Of a stretch of DNA of 64,000 nt, positions 60,275-64,000 are shown piece after piece (position 1 is the stretch's first letter; every line of letters starts with the position of its first letter). The notes beneath the pieces were generated by a model. The model was not told the origin of the DNA. It was given only the letters and a program-made list of their open reading frames with translations, and did no database searches. This DNA is from Rhizobium etli 8C-3 (GTDB lineage: Bacteria; Pseudomonadota; Alphaproteobacteria; Rhizobiales; Rhizobiaceae): contig NZ_CP017243.1 in assembly GCF_001908375.1 (NCBI RefSeq), positions 372,001 through 436,000 of the forward strand, written 5' to 3'. Made by a program: the position numbers and the translations under genes.

Positions 60275-61309
60275 TTACCTGAAATCTAGCATCACGCGAT
60301 TAACACGTGGATCGAGCGCCTGCTCGAATGCCTCTTGGGCGTTTGACGAGGGCCAAAGATTGACCTGCAGCACGTCGAAGCGTGCGGCGTGTTCAACGAT
60401 GGTTCGGATGGCATTTCTCACGTCGTCCGCGCTTTGGGCTATGGTGCCGATCAGTTCAATTTCCCGGTAATGCAGAAAGTTAGGGCCTACCGATAACAAA
60501 TCGGACGTCGGAATCGATTGGTAGAGTACAATCCTGGCACCGCGTGACGCCGCAGCTATGGCCCCCTGAATGCCTCTGACACCGAAGCGCGTGCAAAAGA
60601 TGCAGTCGAAGCCCCAGCCATCCGTTAATTTCTCGACGAGTTTCGGATCAGACAGAGAATGAACTGACCCCGTTGCATGGGCGCCGGTCGACATCACAGG
60701 CCCATGCGTTGCCACGTCGTCATCGAAAAGGTAAACGTCGCATCCTTTGGTTGTCAGAAGTATCGAATGGAGAAGGCCCATCGTGCCTCCGCCGATGACG
60801 GCCACAGTGTCTCCAGCCTTTGCACGCGCCCTATTTATGCCGCGTGCCACGCAGGCGACAGGTTCAACTAACGCGGCACGCTCGGGAGCCAAAAAGGAAG
60901 GTACGGAAAAAACCTGATAGGCGGGTACGCCCACAAAATTGGCCAATCCCCCCGGCCCCTGCGGCACCCCTCCTCTCGCTTTAGGATTTAAATATGCACA
61001 GTGGTTGTCCAGTCCGAGGCGGCAGGCACGACATTGGCCGCATCTGCGCATTAAAAGCACCGCAACGCGGTCTCCTACGCGCAGGCCATCCGGTACATCG
61101 TCCGGCAGAGACACGATCGTGCCTGACAACTCGTGCCCGCCCCAATAGGGGTAAGTCGGCTTGGCGCCCCGATAAACGCGTTGCTCCGGTGTGCAGAGTC
61201 CACACAACTCTATCCGCACACCGACTTCGGACGATACGGCGAGTGGAACCGACAATGTCCATTCTTCAACCTTGCGGGGGCAAGTAATTACGAGTCCACG
61301 AACCTCCAT
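60275..61309 (-). CDS. Zinc-dependent medium-chain alcohol dehydrogenase
   Basis: 344 residues from the ATG at 61309 (MEVRGLVITCPRK). Catalytic zinc region CGLCTPEQ and GGHELSG, structural zinc CGQCRACRLGLDNHC, and the NAD(P) motif VIGGGTMGLLHS are present. It is convergent with the PRPP-like gene. It could oxidise or reduce a sugar or alcohol intermediate of the neighbouring cluster, or be unrelated. Confidence 0.87.
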   Translation of the reverse strand: MEVRGLVITCPRKVEEWTLSVPLAVSSEVGVRIELCGLCTPEQRVYRGAKPTYPYWGGHELSGTIVSLPDDVPDGLRVGDRVAVLLMRRCGQCRACRLGLDNHCAYLNPKARGGVPQGPGGLANFVGVPAYQVFSVPSFLAPERAALVEPVACVARGINRARAKAGDTVAVIGGGTMGLLHSILLTTKGCDVYLFDDDVATHGPVMSTGAHATGSVHSLSDPKLVEKLTDGWGFDCIFCTRFGVRGIQGAIAAASRGARIVLYQSIPTSDLLSVGPNFLHYREIELIGTIAQSADDVRNAIRTIVEHAARFDVLQVNLWPSSNAQEAFEQALDPRVNRVMLDFR

Positions 61310-62685
61310 ACGAGACCTCTCGCTCCCCGACACACCGACTATCCTAATATGTACACTTACTTGCATCCAGAATCTAGCCAACAACCACAGGCGGCAGTCA
61401 GAAAGCTGATGAAATCACGTGCCTTGCTGGCGGGCTTGCTTATGTCCTGGGTCTTGACAAGCTTCTCGGAGATATCGTCGGCGCAAACGGCAAAGGACGT
61501 TTCAAGCGGCAGAAGTGTTCCCTTGCGCAAGGAGCGACGAAACTATTGAAGGTAGAGTGGAGCGCTTGGGCCGCGTCAATGCCACCAGCCTCAAACACGA
61601 GCCGCGGTTTACCAGCCCGTTCTTCGATGCCATCCTCATCTCTGCGAAGATGCCATGTCGCCTTCCCTCATCTGCCCGCGCGAACCCTCCTAAGAGCCTA
61701 TCGCCACATCGTCCAAAGCTTCATCCTTCGTGGCGCACCGGTTCGAACCGAACAGACCAACAATCCGAGTCGCACCGAGAAGGATGACGGCAACTAGATC
61801 GGTAGTTGGGCGGCCGCAACATCAGAAAGGTCTCAGCGTTTGCTGGACGCGTGCCTGCGATGGCGGTGGTGGCAACGATCTTCTCTGGCTGCCCCAAGCG
61901 CGGGAGAGGCCATTCGACGCTAGCAAGAGTTCGCTCGAACCTGATATCCGTTACCGCAACGACTTCGCTGAGACCACCTCCCAGGCACCATTCTACGATG
62001 CCGGCGAACAAGGTCAGCGTTGCCTCGTGAACGGAACCATCTCCCCTCCCCTCCCCTCCACTCTTCGAGGTGTCGACGCAAAAGCGAGAACTCTAGACCA
62101 TCAGGGGATTGGCGTTCAGGCGACCCTTCGGGAGCAGAGACGGAAATACGTCTACCAGCATGGTCGGTCCCATCGCAGACAAATCGCGTGCACATCCTGC
62201 AAGTGGTCCAGCCGCGGTGACATCCAGGATGGCAGTCGGGGCGAGAGCGTCAACCCCATCTGCCTCGCACTCGTCGACTACTTCTACATCCCAAGTGCGA
62301 GTGGAAAAGATCCTCGCACGTAGCCTATGATCGTCCTGAAGCAGCTACGCTTCGTAGTAAATTTTTGGTGTCGAGATCGCGAATACCTGCATGAATTTCT
62401 CCGCCGCCGTTAGGCGCCGGGAACTCTGCACGAATTGGAATCGGGCGTCCGTTGTCGAATGCTTACGGTTTTGTGCGAGTGAGTCGCGGCAAGGGGATCA
62501 CCGACTTTGCCGAGGTCTTCTGCTTTTCGTCTAAATCGCCGGGGCACATTTGTAGGATTCACAATAAAACACACCATGACCAATCGGTACCGCGGTCTTG
62601 CTAAGCTGCAGGATATAAACGGAAAAATCCATTTACTCTACGTTCCGGGTTTATCCACGTTAGCCTTTCGTTAACCTAAAACCCC
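61310..62685 (+). other. 1.4 kb with little recognisable content
   Basis: A small plus frame (61349-61549) encodes a possible signal peptide (KSRALLAGLLMSWVLTSFSE) but then stops; it may be the start of a lost secreted protein. Other frames to 62.3 kb show no family. The stretch ends at the repA promoter. Confidence 0.35.
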
Positions 62686-62715
62686 TTGCTCAAAATGCAG
62701 AATCGGCTCTAATAG
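62686..62715 (+). promoter_or_regulatory. Putative repABC promoter
   Basis: TTGCTC and TAATAG are separated by 18 bases and lie directly in front of the operator palindrome. Confidence 0.45.
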
Positions 62716-62717
62716 CT

Positions 62718-62758
62718 AGTGGCGGAACTTTAGCGGTTTCGCGAAAAGTTCCGCCACT
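62718..62758 (+). promoter_or_regulatory. repA operator palindrome
   Basis: Perfect 14-base arms (AGTGGCGGAACTTT and AAAGTTCCGCCACT) are separated by 13 bases; an inner TTTCGCGAAA palindrome overlaps. It overlaps the transcription start region and touches the repA frame, fitting RepA autorepression. Confidence 0.65.
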
Positions 62759-62766
62759 TGCAGGAA

Positions 62767-63993
62767 ATGGATTTTGAGATGGCGAAAACCGCAGCAAAAC
62801 CAGCGCCGGTCGTCGAAGGGTTGACCGCATTGATGGAGCGTCATGCTGACGCTCTCTCCAGCCAACTTCAAGCACATCATCTCAAGGTCTTCCCGCCGAC
62901 GTCCGAAAAGGGCATTCGATCCTTTGCACCGTCAGAAGCCTCAAAATTGCTTGGCATCGGTGAGTCTTATCTTAGACAAACTGCTTCGGAAATGCCTGAA
63001 CTGCACGTTAGTATGAGCCCTGGCGGTCGACGCACGTTCACGATCGAAGATATTCATTCAATCCGTAAGCACCTGGACCTGATTGGCCGCGGGAACCGGC
63101 GCTACCTGCCCCATCGTCGCACGGGGGAGCAGCTTCAAGTCGTCTCGGTGATGAATTTCAAAGGCGGCTCGGGCAAGACGACGACAGCCGCGCATCTGGC
63201 ACAGTACCTGGCAATGCGTGGCTACCGGGTTCTCGCGATTGATCTTGATCCCCAAGCAAGCCTTTCCGCACTCTTCGGCAGTCAGCCAGAAACTGACGTT
63301 GGTCCGAACGAAACACTCTATGGCGCCATCCGGTATGATGACGAGCAGGTCCCAATCGAGCAGGTTGTCCGAGGAACGTACATCCCGGATCTTCATCTAA
63401 TTCCTGGCAATCTTGAACTGATGGAGTTTGAGCACGATACCCCGCGCGCGCTTATGAACCGGAAGGAAGGTGACACGCTTTTTTACGGTCGGATCAGTCA
63501 GGTCATCGAAGACATCGCGGACAACTACGATGTCGTCGTTATCGATTGCCCTCCCCAACTTGGCTATCTCACGCTTTCAGCTCTGACCGCCGCAACCTCG
63601 ATCCTCGTCACCGTCCATCCCCAGATGTTGGATGTAATGTCGATGAACCAGTTTCTGGCGATGACCTCGAATCTCCTTCGGGAAATCGAGAACGCAGGCG
63701 CCCAGTTCAAGTTCAATTGGATGCGCTACCTCGTCACTCGTTTTGAACCGAGCGATGGCCCGCAGAACCAGATGGTGGGCTATCTGCGTTCGATCTTTGG
63801 CGAAAATGTCCTCAATTTTCCGATGCTCAAGACGACCGCCGTTTCGGACGCTGGCCTGACGAATCAAACCCTCTTTGAGGTTGAGCGCGGACAGTTCACG
63901 CGCTCGACCTATGATCGGGCCTTAGAGGCGATGAACGCCGTCAACGACGAGATCGAAACTCTAATCAAAAAAGCATGGGGTAGAACCACATGA
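62767..63993 (+). CDS. repA: RepA, ParA-type plasmid partition ATPase
   Basis: 408 residues from the ATG at 62767; a TTG at 62758 and an ATG at 62779 are alternatives. An N-terminal DNA-binding part (SEASKLLGIGESYLRQTASE) precedes a Walker-type ATPase (MNFKGGSGKTTTAAHLAQYL) with VVVIDCPPQLGYLTL. RepA drives segregation and represses repABC. It is the first gene of repABC and overlaps repB. Confidence 0.95.
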   Translation: MDFEMAKTAAKPAPVVEGLTALMERHADALSSQLQAHHLKVFPPTSEKGIRSFAPSEASKLLGIGESYLRQTASEMPELHVSMSPGGRRTFTIEDIHSIRKHLDLIGRGNRRYLPHRRTGEQLQVVSVMNFKGGSGKTTTAAHLAQYLAMRGYRVLAIDLDPQASLSALFGSQPETDVGPNETLYGAIRYDDEQVPIEQVVRGTYIPDLHLIPGNLELMEFEHDTPRALMNRKEGDTLFYGRISQVIEDIADNYDVVVIDCPPQLGYLTLSALTAATSILVTVHPQMLDVMSMNQFLAMTSNLLREIENAGAQFKFNWMRYLVTRFEPSDGPQNQMVGYLRSIFGENVLNFPMLKTTAVSDAGLTNQTLFEVERGQFTRSTYDRALEAMNAVNDEIETLIKKAWGRTT

Positions 63994-64000
63994 GTCGGAA
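63990..64000 (+). CDS. repB: RepB start (partial, window edge)
   Basis: ATG overlapping the repA stop in an ATGA arrangement, then SRK. Only the first codons are in the window; identity rests on repABC order. Confidence 0.7.

Noticed and set aside
61730..62323. 197-codon plus frame before repA
   Set aside because: Composition looks like chance translation, with no family and no credible start.

Overview
The window reads as part of the symbiotic plasmid of a bean-nodulating Rhizobium of the R. etli / R. phaseoli type. It carries a repABC replication start, a complete fixNOQP-fixGHIS block, nifHDK, nodA standing apart from any nodBC, two nodD genes, a nolL-type fucose acetylase and remnants of the GDP-fucose genes (gmd/noeL, nolK). 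It also has many insertion sequences and broken genes. The species call is inferred from gene content; no alignment was run.

Layout. 1-8.3 kb (minus strand): fixN-O-Q-P, a small ORF, a terminator, then fixG-H-I-S. 8.5-13.1 kb: a frameshifted FixK/FnrN regulator, pseudoazurin, hemN and a pntA fragment. FNR/FixK-type boxes precede fixN, fixG, azu and (weakly) hemN. 13.1-20.2 kb: a phasin gene, then nifH-D-K, a truncated nifE, a DUF269 gene, a small DUF683-like gene and fdxB, behind a NifA/sigma-54 promoter. 20.2-25 kb: a broken IS630-type element, gmd/nolK remnants, nodA with its nod box, and a putative secreted zinc peptidase behind a sigma-54-like promoter. 24.9-31.2 kb: an IS3 copy that cuts into an accessory cluster (MFS remnant, Lys/Orn N-hydroxylase, PhyH dioxygenase, cupin, MetRS-like protein). 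This set matches hydrazine (N-N bond) forming machinery. 31.5-35.6 kb: two nodD genes and a nod-box-led luciferase-like monooxygenase. 35.8-39 kb: an IS21 element inside an IS3 remnant. 39.1-41.4 kb: a YbaK-like deacylase, a DUF6875-like protein and a divergent winged-helix regulator. 41.6-42.9 kb: a second IS3 copy. 44.2-47.9 kb: a NifA/sigma-54 promoter, a 41-residue double-glycine peptide, an HlyD-type adaptor and a C39 peptidase ABC exporter. 48-50 kb: an IS3 remnant, a second DUF269 gene and a nifH pseudogene that keeps its NifA site. 51-55.1 kb: nolL, an aquaporin and an inverted second phasin copy. 55.2-61.3 kb: APRT, radical SAM/SPASM, two unknown proteins, a PF14907-type nucleotidyltransferase, a PRPP-synthetase-like protein and a zinc alcohol dehydrogenase. 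61.3-64 kb: repA with its operator and the first bases of repB.

How it fits together. The core supports microaerobic nitrogen fixation: cbb3 oxidase, its copper and assembly genes, anaerobic haem synthesis and nitrogenase. Nod-factor genes sit between IS elements. Several accessory loci appear wired to symbiosis. The peptide exporter and the second DUF269 locus share the nifH promoter pattern (TGT-N10-ACA, then TGGCAY-N5-TTGAA). Phasin and the metallopeptidase have sigma-54-like promoters, and the monooxygenase has a nod box. The strongest candidates for undescribed biology are the split cupin/MetRS hydrazine-type cluster, the NifA-driven peptide secretion operon and the radical SAM/nucleotide cluster beside repABC.
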